Source of the DNA: an uncultured Erysipelotrichaceae bacterium
Lineage (GTDB): Bacteria; Bacillota_I; Bacilli_A; RF39; UBA660
Reading direction: 5' to 3'
NCBI GenBank assembly: GCA_902803685.1
Contig: CADCQR010000024.1
Location: 1 to 52,967, forward strand
DNA length: 52,967 bases
The first letter of the stretch is position 1. Every line of letters begins with the position of its first letter. The notes under the pieces are model-generated. The model searched no databases. It was not told the DNA's origin and saw only the letters and a program-made list of their open reading frames with translations. Of this stretch, positions 33,535 to 41,807 are shown in pieces. The position numbers were made by a program, and so were the translations under genes.

Positions 33535-35571
33535 ATGTCTGATAAGAGTAAGAAAATAGTACCAAGATTTAGATTATTTTATTGCATAATGTTTTTGATT
33601 AGCGTTTTGGCTAGTATTTTTGCTATCTATGAGATTTCATTATTAAAGTCAATTGAAAATACTGCTAGATACATTGCGATGGGTGTTATGGCTTTCATAG
33701 ATTTAATATTATTATTTAAAATTAGAAGTTTTTTGCATCCAAAGAAAAAGAAAAAGCATATTATATTTTTGCTTTTTATGGTTTTTTATTCACTCATATG
33801 TATAGTTATTGGATTACTAATTAATTATATTTATGGTGAAGTTAGTTCATTAAATAAAGTATATGTTACCTATACTGCCAATTTAATAGTACCTGCTTCA
33901 AGTAATGTTCAAAAAGCTAGTGACATGAAAGATTTAAGAATTGGAATTTTGAGTGATACCAAATCGATAGAAGGTTATAAAATTCCGATGAAAATTGTTA
34001 AAGATGAGAAGTTGGAGGATGGTAATGAGTTAGTGGAGTATGGTGACTATACTTCAATGATTGTAGATTTATATGCCAATGATATAGATGCTTGTTTTGT
34101 ATCTGGCAGTTACGTTAATCTATTTTCTTCTATTACTGGCTATGAAAACATCGAGACTGATACAAGGATAATTGCTACTAAAAGTGAAAAACTTACGAAA
34201 GCTAGCACATCATCAATAGAAACGGCATCTAGCGGCAAAGAGATAACCGAGCCATTCACAATATTACTAATGGGAATTGACTCAACTGATGAAGTGTTAG
34301 AAAAAAATGCTATCGCAAACGGCGATACTTTAATACTAATTACATTTAATCCTAAGACATTAAATGCTACTATGTTATCAATACCAAGAGATAGTTACGT
34401 ACCTATCGCTTGTTGGGCTAATAAGGCTGAGAATAAAATTACCCATGCAGCGGCCTACGGAAATGACTGTATGGTTAATACGATAGAAAGTTACTTCAAT
34501 GTTAAGATTGATTATTATGCAAAGATTAATTTTAAAGGTCTAGTTAAATTGGTTGATTCTGTGGGTGGCGTTGAAGTTGATGTTGAACAAGATTTGTGTA
34601 CGGACAACTCTAATCGTGAAGAAGTTGTTTGTATCCATCCTGGACTACAAACATTAAATGGAGAGCAAGCATTAGTATACGCAAGAAATAGAAAGCAATT
34701 AGTAAATGGAGACTTTGGTAGAAATTATCATCAACAAGTGATTGTTATGGCGCTTATGAATAAAGTTAAAGAAATAAAAGATGCTCCAACATTTATGAAC
34801 ATTTTAAATACTGTTTCGAATAGTGTTGATACAAACTTTACTACAAAGCAAATATTATCTTTTTATAATATTGCTAAAGATATCATGAAGAAAAGCATGA
34901 GTTCTGATGAAGCTGACATTATAAATATAGAGCGTTTATACTTGCAAGGTACCAGCCAGATGATATATGATGAAAGAGCTAGAATGGTATTGTACGAATA
35001 TGTTCCTAATAACAACAGCCGTAAAGATATAATACAGGCTATGAAGGAAAACTTAGAACTAGCAAATCATAAAAACATAACTGAATTTACTTTTTCAATT
35101 AATAATCCGTATGAAAAGCCAGTTATTGGCTATGGACCATATAGATCAACTGGTGCGTATTCCCTACTTCCTGATTTTACTGGTGACAGTCAAGAACAAG
35201 CAGCTGCTACATGTGCCAGATTAGGAATTAAATGTTCTTTTGTTGGTAGCGGAGGTTATGTCGTAAATCAAAGCTACCCAGCCAAAACTAGAATTGATAA
35301 AATAACAACAGTATCCTTTACTCTGTCACAAACTGAAGATAAGAAGAAAGACGATAAAAAAGATTCAAAAACTGATGATAAAGATGATGATAAAACCAAA
35401 AAAGATGACAATGACGATAAAAATGATAAAGATAATAATGATGATAGCAACAATAATACAAACGATAACAAAGAAGACAATAAAGATACACCTTCAAGTG
35501 ATGACAAAGAAAATAATAAACCTGAAGAAAATTCAGGTGATAAAGGTGATAAAACAGAACCTGATGAATAA
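33535..35571 (+). CDS. LytR-CpsA-Psr (LCP) glycan-to-wall ligase with extra extracellular domain and PASTA-like tail
   Basis: 678 residues. Three N-terminal helices (about 15-100) are followed by an extracellular segment (about 105-225) that looks like half of a solute-binding fold (DLRIGILSDTKSIEGYKI, VDLYANDIDACFVSGSYV). The LCP domain runs from about 238 to 420: FTILLMGIDS, GDTLILITFNP, MLSIPRDSYVPI, VGGVEVDV, ALVYARNRK with the conserved Arg residues, and RNYHQQVIVMAL. LCP enzymes move lipid-linked glycans onto peptidoglycan or protein. Residues about 540-603 form a PASTA-like module (LPDFTGDSQEQAAATCARLGI). The last 75 residues are Asp/Lys/Asn-rich low complexity. It is the natural enzyme to attach the polysaccharide made in the first 23 kb, which is an inference from the window. 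Confidence 0.9.
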   Translation: MSDKSKKIVPRFRLFYCIMFLISVLASIFAIYEISLLKSIENTARYIAMGVMAFIDLILLFKIRSFLHPKKKKKHIIFLLFMVFYSLICIVIGLLINYIYGEVSSLNKVYVTYTANLIVPASSNVQKASDMKDLRIGILSDTKSIEGYKIPMKIVKDEKLEDGNELVEYGDYTSMIVDLYANDIDACFVSGSYVNLFSSITGYENIETDTRIIATKSEKLTKASTSSIETASSGKEITEPFTILLMGIDSTDEVLEKNAIANGDTLILITFNPKTLNATMLSIPRDSYVPIACWANKAENKITHAAAYGNDCMVNTIESYFNVKIDYYAKINFKGLVKLVDSVGGVEVDVEQDLCTDNSNREEVVCIHPGLQTLNGEQALVYARNRKQLVNGDFGRNYHQQVIVMALMNKVKEIKDAPTFMNILNTVSNSVDTNFTTKQILSFYNIAKDIMKKSMSSDEADIINIERLYLQGTSQMIYDERARMVLYEYVPNNNSRKDIIQAMKENLELANHKNITEFTFSINNPYEKPVIGYGPYRSTGAYSLLPDFTGDSQEQAAATCARLGIKCSFVGSGGYVVNQSYPAKTRIDKITTVSFTLSQTEDKKKDDKKDSKTDDKDDDKTKKDDNDDKNDKDNNDDSNNNTNDNKEDNKDTPSSDDKENNKPEENSGDKGDKTEPDE

Positions 35572-35577
35572 TAGAAT

Positions 35578-35619
35578 TAAAAAGAGCTTACACGCTATAG
35601 GTGTAGGCTCTTTATTTTT
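35578..35619. terminator. Bidirectional intrinsic terminator after the LCP gene
   Basis: AAAGAGCTTACAC, a 7-nt loop and GTGTAGGCTCTTT form a 13-bp stem with one G-T pair, then ATTTTTG on the plus strand and TTTTTAATTC on the minus strand. It serves both convergent genes. Confidence 0.88.
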
Positions 35620-36238
35620 GTAATTCCACAATATATAATTTATTATCCTCTTTTACAATTGTTATATCTGCCGATGTTTGATAGTCAGAAAAATTATCTG
35701 TTGTATACGACCAAGTCGCTGATACTTTATATGCTTCTTCGTAACTAGTATCTTCAATCTTATATTCTGCTTGTTCAACATTTCCAACAGTTACTTCTTT
35801 TACCATAGGGAGGCTCTGATTTCTATGTCCATAAATATTACTTTCAATATATTTATAATATGTTGATTCAGCATTCTCCAAAAAGTTAGCTAGTGCTTTA
35901 GGATGAACAAAATCAACTCCACCTATATCATTTTTGGCCACCTTATCGTCTAACGAATAGAAATCATAAATGAACATATCTGTAATCTGTGTCGCATATT
36001 CATTATAATCAATTGGCTTTTTAGCTAGTATCTCTTTTAATTTGTCAAACTTTTCTTTATATGTCTGATTTTTATTATCTCTTAGCGAATATCCATAATC
36101 ATTAATAGTACTAATTACTTTCACTTCTTTTATCTTTTTTTCAGTGAAAAAACTCTTTTTTACTAAAATTCCTATGATAATTATCAAAGCAATAAATAAT
36201 ACCAATAATATTTTTTTTGTTGTCTTTTTTAATTTCAT
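35612..36238 (-). CDS. Small membrane-anchored protein of unknown function, partner of the LtaS-like gene
   Basis: About 208 residues. A basic N-terminus and one hydrophobic helix (ILLVLFIALIIIIGILV) are followed by an extracellular domain with no motif I recognise. It contains YNEYATQITDMFIYDFYSLDDK and a C-terminal beta region (VSATWSYTTDNFSDYQTSADITIV) resembling NTF2-like or lipoprotein beta sheets. ATG 36238 has AAAGGTG 5 nt upstream; it lies 10 nt after the LtaS-like stop, so the two genes are one transcript. A helper role in polyglycerol-phosphate or wall-polymer synthesis is only suggested by position. Confidence 0.7.
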   Translation of the reverse strand: MKLKKTTKKILLVLFIALIIIIGILVKKSFFTEKKIKEVKVISTINDYGYSLRDNKNQTYKEKFDKLKEILAKKPIDYNEYATQITDMFIYDFYSLDDKVAKNDIGGVDFVHPKALANFLENAESTYYKYIESNIYGHRNQSLPMVKEVTVGNVEQAEYKIEDTSYEEAYKVSATWSYTTDNFSDYQTSADITIVKEDNKLYIVELQK

Positions 36239-36248
36239 AATTTCACCT

Positions 36249-38312
36249 TTATTTATCAATATACTTTTCTTTATTTAGTAGATCAAATACAATTATATTA
36301 TTTGATGTATCTAAGAGATTATTTGCATATTCTGTGTTGCTTTTTATATATTCTTCACTTATCGCCTCTTGAGTTAAAGATAGATATTCTCCTTTTTGAC
36401 TGTTATAGTAAACTTTATCACTTACCCAGTTTCCATTAGGAAATACAACTAGATTATTTCCGCGATTATTAAATATATCATGTCCCATACTATATTTGTT
36501 ATAAAAGCCTAGCATGTTACCCAATGTTGGTTGTACATCAATCATGCCCATTACATCGGTAATCTCCATATTTAATTTAGTTCCATTCATATCCTTAGTC
36601 CAAATTACAAACGGAACCTTTCTTCCTAACTCATATTGATATGAATCGTATGGAATATAGTTGGGATCATCAACGCTTAAAATCGAATCATTATATTTAT
36701 CGTAATTATACAATCTATTATAATCTGATTTTGGCAATCTGGCATCGTGATCACCATAAAGTATAAAGACTGTATTATCTAATAAGTTATTTTCTTCTAG
36801 TGCTTGCATAAATTCACCTAAGGCAGCATCTGCATAATGAACAGATTTAAAGTAGTTACCTAATTTTGTACCTTCCATATATGGATATATTACTTCTTCT
36901 GTAGTTCCATCTTCTAGGGTTTTTGTCTCTTTAATATCAACATCAAATTGCCCATATTTTTCTGTGTCTGAAAAAGGTGTATGATTACTTAACATTATTA
37001 ATAAACCATACCAGCTCTCATGTTCAGCATTTATTTTTGTCAATTTTGTTATTGATTGTTTAAAAAATTCCTTATCAGATAGTCCTAGTCCAATTATATT
37101 TTCTGGTTCTACAGTATAGTCTGCTTTAGCGTAAAATTTATTATATCCTAATGAAGCATGCATTACTCTCCTGTTCCAAAATGCTGCGTTATTAGCGTGC
37201 ATACTAAATGTATAATACCCTTTTTCATTTAGCAATTTTGGCGTTGAAATATAAAATCGGTCTGAATATGATACAAATGCTGTACCGCTTTTTGTCGGCA
37301 TTAGAGATGTATTGTATGTCAATTCTGAGTCTGAACTCGTTCCCACTGATACCTGTGAATAAAAATTAGAAAAATACATTCCGCTGTGAACTAATCGGTT
37401 AAGATTTGGAGTAACTTCAAGGTCATTAAATTTCAAATCTATAACATTGGTCATCATACTTTCTCCGTGTATGACAATAACATTCTTCCCCGCAAAAATA
37501 TTAGTATATTCATTAGTTTTAGCAACATCAGGTTTATTTTCAAAATACTCATCAAATGATTTCTTCGCTTTATCATAGCCAAACATTGAATTAACTTTCG
37601 GCTGGATAGATGTTATTACATCATTAATTTGATATATATATATTCCAAACCGCATAACTATGTACTCTTTATTCCATTGTTTAATAAATCTAGTAACATC
37701 TAAAGAGGTAAGCGTTATGCAAAATAAGAATAGCATGACTATTCCTGTAGCAAGCGTTGAGGTCATTTTCTTTTTTCGTTCTGATTTTACTTCCACAAGT
37801 TTATCTAGCTGCTTTTTTTCAAATTTAAAGTATACAAACACCAGTATTAACGGTCCAATAATATACAGTAAATCTTTAAGCTGAATAACATTCTCTACAA
37901 CAGCATCACCAACTTCTCCAATATAATATGTTAACGATAACATAGATACTGATGCAAAAGATGTATAAAAAGTGTAATATATTGAATTTATCATGCATAT
38001 TGCTGATAGGAAGATATCAAACCCAAGGTAGTACGCAAATCTATTTTTAGGCTTAATAAGATATCCAAATGAACCTATGATAACCGCTACTGTTAAATCT
38101 GCTAATATTGGTTTAAACGATAAGTAATTTTCAAGTGTATGCATGCAAAAAAATCTTAGTATTGTAGAATTTAGTAAAACAGTTATAACAAATGTAACAA
38201 ATAGCTTATTATCCCTTATATATTGGCTAACTAATTTTTCTTTATGAGCTCTTTTTAAGAAAATAGTAGTTTTTTCGACAAACTTAGCAACCGTTGTTTT
38301 TATTCTTTTCAT
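36249..38312 (-). CDS. LtaS-type sulfatase-family phosphoglycerol transferase
   Basis: 687 residues. Five N-terminal helices (about 35-215) precede an extracellular sulfatase-fold domain. Metal and nucleophile motifs correspond to LtaS: NVIVIHGESMM (Glu near residue 280), VGTSSDSELTY (catalytic Thr near 322) and LYGDHDARLP (Asp-His near 515); LIMLSNHTPF holds the other conserved histidine. LtaS polymerises glycerol phosphate from phosphatidylglycerol to make lipoteichoic acid; related enzymes modify other polymers, so the exact product is open. It is the first gene of a two-gene operon. Confidence 0.88.
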   Translation of the reverse strand: MKRIKTTVAKFVEKTTIFLKRAHKEKLVSQYIRDNKLFVTFVITVLLNSTILRFFCMHTLENYLSFKPILADLTVAVIIGSFGYLIKPKNRFAYYLGFDIFLSAICMINSIYYTFYTSFASVSMLSLTYYIGEVGDAVVENVIQLKDLLYIIGPLILVFVYFKFEKKQLDKLVEVKSERKKKMTSTLATGIVMLFLFCITLTSLDVTRFIKQWNKEYIVMRFGIYIYQINDVITSIQPKVNSMFGYDKAKKSFDEYFENKPDVAKTNEYTNIFAGKNVIVIHGESMMTNVIDLKFNDLEVTPNLNRLVHSGMYFSNFYSQVSVGTSSDSELTYNTSLMPTKSGTAFVSYSDRFYISTPKLLNEKGYYTFSMHANNAAFWNRRVMHASLGYNKFYAKADYTVEPENIIGLGLSDKEFFKQSITKLTKINAEHESWYGLLIMLSNHTPFSDTEKYGQFDVDIKETKTLEDGTTEEVIYPYMEGTKLGNYFKSVHYADAALGEFMQALEENNLLDNTVFILYGDHDARLPKSDYNRLYNYDKYNDSILSVDDPNYIPYDSYQYELGRKVPFVIWTKDMNGTKLNMEITDVMGMIDVQPTLGNMLGFYNKYSMGHDIFNNRGNNLVVFPNGNWVSDKVYYNSQKGEYLSLTQEAISEEYIKSNTEYANNLLDTSNNIIVFDLLNKEKYIDK

Positions 38313-38333
38313 CTTTCTACCTCACTTCCATAA

Positions 38334-38362
38334 AGTATAGCACTATTGATGTTCATTTTCAA
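38334..38362 (-). promoter_or_regulatory. Promoter of the LtaS-like operon
   Basis: On the minus strand a -35 TTGAAA (38362-38357), a 17-nt spacer and a -10 TATACT (38339-38334), with GGAAGTGAGG before ATG 38312. Confidence 0.78.
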
Positions 38363-38378
38363 TATTTCCTCAAATACT

Positions 38379-38404
38379 TAAAAAGCAGCTTTTAACTACT
38401 TTTC
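38379..38404 (-). terminator. Intrinsic terminator after the BrkB/YihY gene
   Basis: On the minus strand AAAAGTAG, a 7-nt loop and CTGCTTTT (one G-T pair) are followed by T residues, directly after the stop codon of the gene at 38405-39217. Confidence 0.7.
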
Positions 38405-39217
38405 TTAAGTATGAGTTTTCATCGATCCAGCATTAATTATCATACCTAGAACAAATATATACGATAGAATATAAATCCATAATAGTAATATCAGAATATT
38501 GGATATGCTTCCATAGAATTTATCATAGTTAGAGAAAGCACCTATATAAAGCGAATATATTTCTGAAGCTAAAACCCAACCTATTGTTGTAAAAATAGCG
38601 CCTTTTGTAGTAGTTATTGATAAAACCTTTTCATCTGGGGCCATTACGTATAGCAATTTTATATTAAGATACAATATTACTATAAGAAGTGGGTACTTTA
38701 TTATCTGATAGAATATGTATATGAAATTTATTACTGCTTCATCATTAAGATTATTCTTTATCATATTGATAATATAATCTCCAGATATAGGAATTAGAAA
38801 CAATATAAAAAATAGTACCATCATTACAAATGTCATCATAATCGCTTTTATTCTTCTATTTATAAAATTTCTAGACTTAATCCTATATATTTCATTAGAG
38901 GTTATTATCATTGAGTGGGCCCCATTAGATGCAAGAACAAATGCTGAAATAAAAAATACTGCCATATTAAAATTAAGTTGCTGAACATTTATTACTTCAA
39001 CAAAGAAATTAATTGCACCGCGTGGAATAGCACCATCCATGATATCTTCTATCTGACTTATAGGTATTGAAAGCGAAGATGCAATTACTCCTAATAATGC
39101 AGCCAATGGAATTAGGCTCATTACAAGAAAAAAGGCAAGTTGTCCTGGAAGAATTCTTAGCTCTGGCTTTTTTATTATACCTATAATCTTCTCAATATAT
39201 TCCCTTGCCTGTTCCAT
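38405..39217 (-). CDS. YihY/BrkB family membrane protein (UPF0761)
   Basis: 270 residues with six predicted helices. RILPGQLAFFLVMSLIPLAALLG is the family N-terminal motif, NGAHSMIITSNEIYRIKSRNFINRRIKAI the central one, and GAIFTTIGWVLASEIYSLYI plus FYGSISNILILLLWIYILSYIFVLGMIIN the C-terminal one. The molecular role of the family is unsettled; members have been proposed as transporters. It is the last gene of a three-gene unit, 10 nt behind the solute-binding/GGDEF gene, with AAAGGTG before ATG 39217. Confidence 0.88.
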   Translation of the reverse strand: MEQAREYIEKIIGIIKKPELRILPGQLAFFLVMSLIPLAALLGVIASSLSIPISQIEDIMDGAIPRGAINFFVEVINVQQLNFNMAVFFISAFVLASNGAHSMIITSNEIYRIKSRNFINRRIKAIMMTFVMMVLFFILFLIPISGDYIINMIKNNLNDEAVINFIYIFYQIIKYPLLIVILYLNIKLLYVMAPDEKVLSITTTKGAIFTTIGWVLASEIYSLYIGAFSNYDKFYGSISNILILLLWIYILSYIFVLGMIINAGSMKTHT

Positions 39218-39227
39218 TCAATCACCT

Positions 39228-41267
39228 TTATTTATATTCTTCTTTGTTTGTTATCATCTCAAGTGTTGCTTCATTTATTGCATCATCTAATGTCTTGATT
39301 TCATCTGTTATCATGCTATATCCAATTGCTGCTCCAAATTCATGTGGAAGTGACTTCATTTCTTTTGATAATTTTTTGGTATATGTGCTTATTTGTTTTT
39401 CACTATAACCAACTAAATAAATTAAGAATTCATTACCATCGGTTCTGATTATTTCACTGTTTTCCAACTGAGTATTTACTAATACTCCGGCAGCTTTAAT
39501 TATTAACTGATCTCCTTCTTCATGACCGTAATTATCATTTACATACTTTATGCTATTCAAATCCACAATGACAATTGCTTGTGGAAATACTTTTGATTCT
39601 TCCCACTCAGCTGTTTTAGCATTTAAATAATTCCTATTTTTTAGTGACGTTAACATATCTGTATATTTTTGTTTATCTGTTATTTTAATTTTTTTAACTT
39701 GCTTTTTCTTTTTTATGAATAGACTAATAATTCCAATACTAATTAGTGGTACAAAGATTATTATTAAAACTGTGATATATGCTTGTTCTAATGTAGAATC
39801 CTTTAATATACTTGCATTAAGGTTTTCTAAGCCACTATTTCTGTAATTGTAATATGAATTAGTGTTAATGATGTAGTTGAATAGTTTATAGAAAGCTTCA
39901 TTATTATTTTTTACCATAAATTTGTAATCATTCATCATGGTATCTTTGTAAATTAACTGATAATCTTTAAATTTATTATTTTGGTAACATGAATAAACTT
40001 CGTAATCTACAACAATTAAGCGTTTATTAGCTTTATCTATTAATTCATCAACCGTATTATATACCTTAATTTTAGCTCTTGAATTGTTAGAAAAGTAATT
40101 GTACATGGAATTATTTCCAATCATGGCAATTTCAGTATCTTTTAAACTTTCAAATGAGTTTACAACAATATGATTATTTTTCTTAGCTAATACTACATAA
40201 TCTTCAATAAAAGTTGATAGTGTCTCAAAATATTTATCTCCTCCATAGTTGTAATAATCGAAATAGACATCTACCTTACCTTTGTCAACAGCTTTTTTTA
40301 ATTCATCCACAGATGAATATTCTTTAAACTTGAAGTTTATATTTCCTAGTCTAGAAATTCTGTCGATATATTCACCAGCTATACCAGCGACTTTACCATT
40401 AACTTCTACTTCGTATGGCATATTTTTAACGTACCCATATACATAGTTTTTAGAGACTAAGGTGCTCTTTTCTTTGGCGCTAATTTCATTTTTTTCCGTA
40501 TAATAATTTAAATATTCTTCATTGTATTCTGATATGTATTTGGTTTGTTTCCACTTATTATAATATTTAGTTACTATTTTATTTAGTTCCTTATCTTTAT
40601 CACTAAGTGTTAGGACAACTTGCTTTTTCATTTCTGTTAAGTAGTAATTAATAGAATATGAATCATTTTTTATTATATAATCTAAATACATGATGTTAGG
40701 CACTACGATCATATCAACTTCATTTTTGTCTAGTGCACTATATAGTGCTTGAATAGAATCATATGTTTTATATGATAGTGATGTTCCACCTTTTAAATAA
40801 TAACTTATTTCTTCAGCATCTTCTTTAAATACACCGAAGGAGATATTTTTCATATCTTTTATATGGTTTATTCTTTTATACTCTTTTCCAACAATAATGT
40901 AATTATCTTCAAATATAAGTAAATCCTTGTCTGATAAGTTTGTTTCATTGTCTAAAATCCTAATTTTATACCCTTGATTTTCTGGATTAGCATCTTTCAA
41001 AAATGATATTTTATTAAATTCAATGCCTATATTCTCCTCGAAATCATCTATGAAGTTAAAGATAACTCCACTACCATTCTCACCGTATAGTGGATAATCA
41101 TTTACTACTGCAAAATCGTATGTTTTCTCCTTATTTTCTTCTACCCACTTCTTTTCATTTACTGTTAAAGTAGTAGTAGAATCTTCTTTATTATAAAAGC
41201 GATATACAAAAACAAAGGCTACAGCAGCAATAATAATCGGCATTATAATTATAAATCTCTTTTTCAT
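39228..41267 (-). CDS. Membrane sensor: two solute-binding-like domains plus degenerate GGDEF domain
   Basis: 679 residues. An N-terminal helix (IIIMPIIIAAVAFVFVY) leads to two extracellular modules resembling bacterial family-3 solute-binding proteins: about 35-245 (YDFAVVNDYPLYGENG, LYSALDKNEVDMIVVPN) and about 265-480 (YGYVKNMPYEVEVNGKVAGIAGEYI, AVDKGKVDVYFDYYNY). A second helix (YITVLIIIFVPLISIGIISLFI) precedes a GGDEF-family domain, about 530-675. Its metal-binding segment DLNSIKYVNDNYGHEEGD is intact, but the signature reads RTDGNEFLIY instead of GGDEF, so cyclic-di-GMP synthesis is doubtful. It could bind nucleotide as a receptor or make another product. It lies 8 nt after the small upstream gene. 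Ligand unknown; amino-acid-like molecules are typical of these modules. Confidence 0.85.
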   Translation of the reverse strand: MKKRFIIIMPIIIAAVAFVFVYRFYNKEDSTTTLTVNEKKWVEENKEKTYDFAVVNDYPLYGENGSGVIFNFIDDFEENIGIEFNKISFLKDANPENQGYKIRILDNETNLSDKDLLIFEDNYIIVGKEYKRINHIKDMKNISFGVFKEDAEEISYYLKGGTSLSYKTYDSIQALYSALDKNEVDMIVVPNIMYLDYIIKNDSYSINYYLTEMKKQVVLTLSDKDKELNKIVTKYYNKWKQTKYISEYNEEYLNYYTEKNEISAKEKSTLVSKNYVYGYVKNMPYEVEVNGKVAGIAGEYIDRISRLGNINFKFKEYSSVDELKKAVDKGKVDVYFDYYNYGGDKYFETLSTFIEDYVVLAKKNNHIVVNSFESLKDTEIAMIGNNSMYNYFSNNSRAKIKVYNTVDELIDKANKRLIVVDYEVYSCYQNNKFKDYQLIYKDTMMNDYKFMVKNNNEAFYKLFNYIINTNSYYNYRNSGLENLNASILKDSTLEQAYITVLIIIFVPLISIGIISLFIKKKKQVKKIKITDKQKYTDMLTSLKNRNYLNAKTAEWEESKVFPQAIVIVDLNSIKYVNDNYGHEEGDQLIIKAAGVLVNTQLENSEIIRTDGNEFLIYLVGYSEKQISTYTKKLSKEMKSLPHEFGAAIGYSMITDEIKTLDDAINEATLEMITNKEEYK

Positions 41268-41275
41268 AATATCCC

Positions 41276-41746
41276 CTATCTATCTTTAGTCCATGTAATG
41301 GTGTCTTTTGTATGATGTTTATAGCCCATAATTGGAAACTGGACTTTATCTTCTGTGTCTCCATCCTTGGTTATATATATTTGAAAATCATAATAACTTT
41401 TTTGATTATCAGGAATTTCAACTATAATTTTTTCTGCTAATTCCTTAGCTGTTGTTCTATTTACATTATCATTCAGTGATATTATTACATTTACAATTCT
41501 TCCTTGTACTCTTATACTAACTGTTTTAGCATTTTCACCAAGAGTATGAGTAATCTTTTCATAACACTCTGTTGTATTAATCTCTACCTTTTCTTGTCCT
41601 TTTAATCTTTCACCATAAATTGCGGTCTCATCAGTATCTGTAAAAATTGTTATAACTTTAAAAGCAAATACAATTAATACTATTAAAAAAATTAGGAATA
41701 AAAATAAAAGCTTATGTTTTTTGATTGTTTTAAAAAATTTACTCAT
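41276..41746 (-). CDS. Small single-helix membrane protein of unknown function
   Basis: 156 residues: a basic N-terminus, one hydrophobic helix (LLFLFLIFLIVLIVFAFKVI) and an extracellular domain with alternating strands (KTVSIRVQGRIVNVIISLN) and a helix (RTTAKELAEKIIVEI). I do not recognise a family. It is the first gene of the operon encoding the solute-binding/GGDEF sensor and BrkB protein, so a role in the same signalling unit is plausible. AGGATGTG lies upstream of ATG 41746. Confidence 0.7.
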   Translation of the reverse strand: MSKFFKTIKKHKLLFLFLIFLIVLIVFAFKVITIFTDTDETAIYGERLKGQEKVEINTTECYEKITHTLGENAKTVSIRVQGRIVNVIISLNDNVNRTTAKELAEKIIVEIPDNQKSYYDFQIYITKDGDTEDKVQFPIMGYKHHTKDTITWTKDR

Positions 41747-41770
41747 TAAATATCACATCCTATTATAGTT

Positions 41771-41801
41771 AATTATACACTATCACAGTGTATAATTTCA
41801 A
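41771..41801 (-). promoter_or_regulatory. Promoter with a perfect 11-bp inverted repeat (likely operator)
   Basis: On the minus strand TTGAAA (41801-41796), an 18-nt spacer and TATAAT (41777-41772) make a promoter. Almost the whole core is the inverted repeat AATTATACACT (41771-41781), 5-nt spacer, AGTGTATAATT (41787-41797). No T tract follows the hairpin, which argues against a terminator and for a dimeric repressor site controlling the sensor operon. It also lies just behind the gatB stop. Confidence 0.7.
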
Positions 41802-41807
41802 CTTACA

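Noticed and set aside
41771..41797. Inverted repeat behind gatB read as a rho-independent terminator.
   Set aside because: It has no T tract on the minus strand and coincides with promoter boxes of the next operon.
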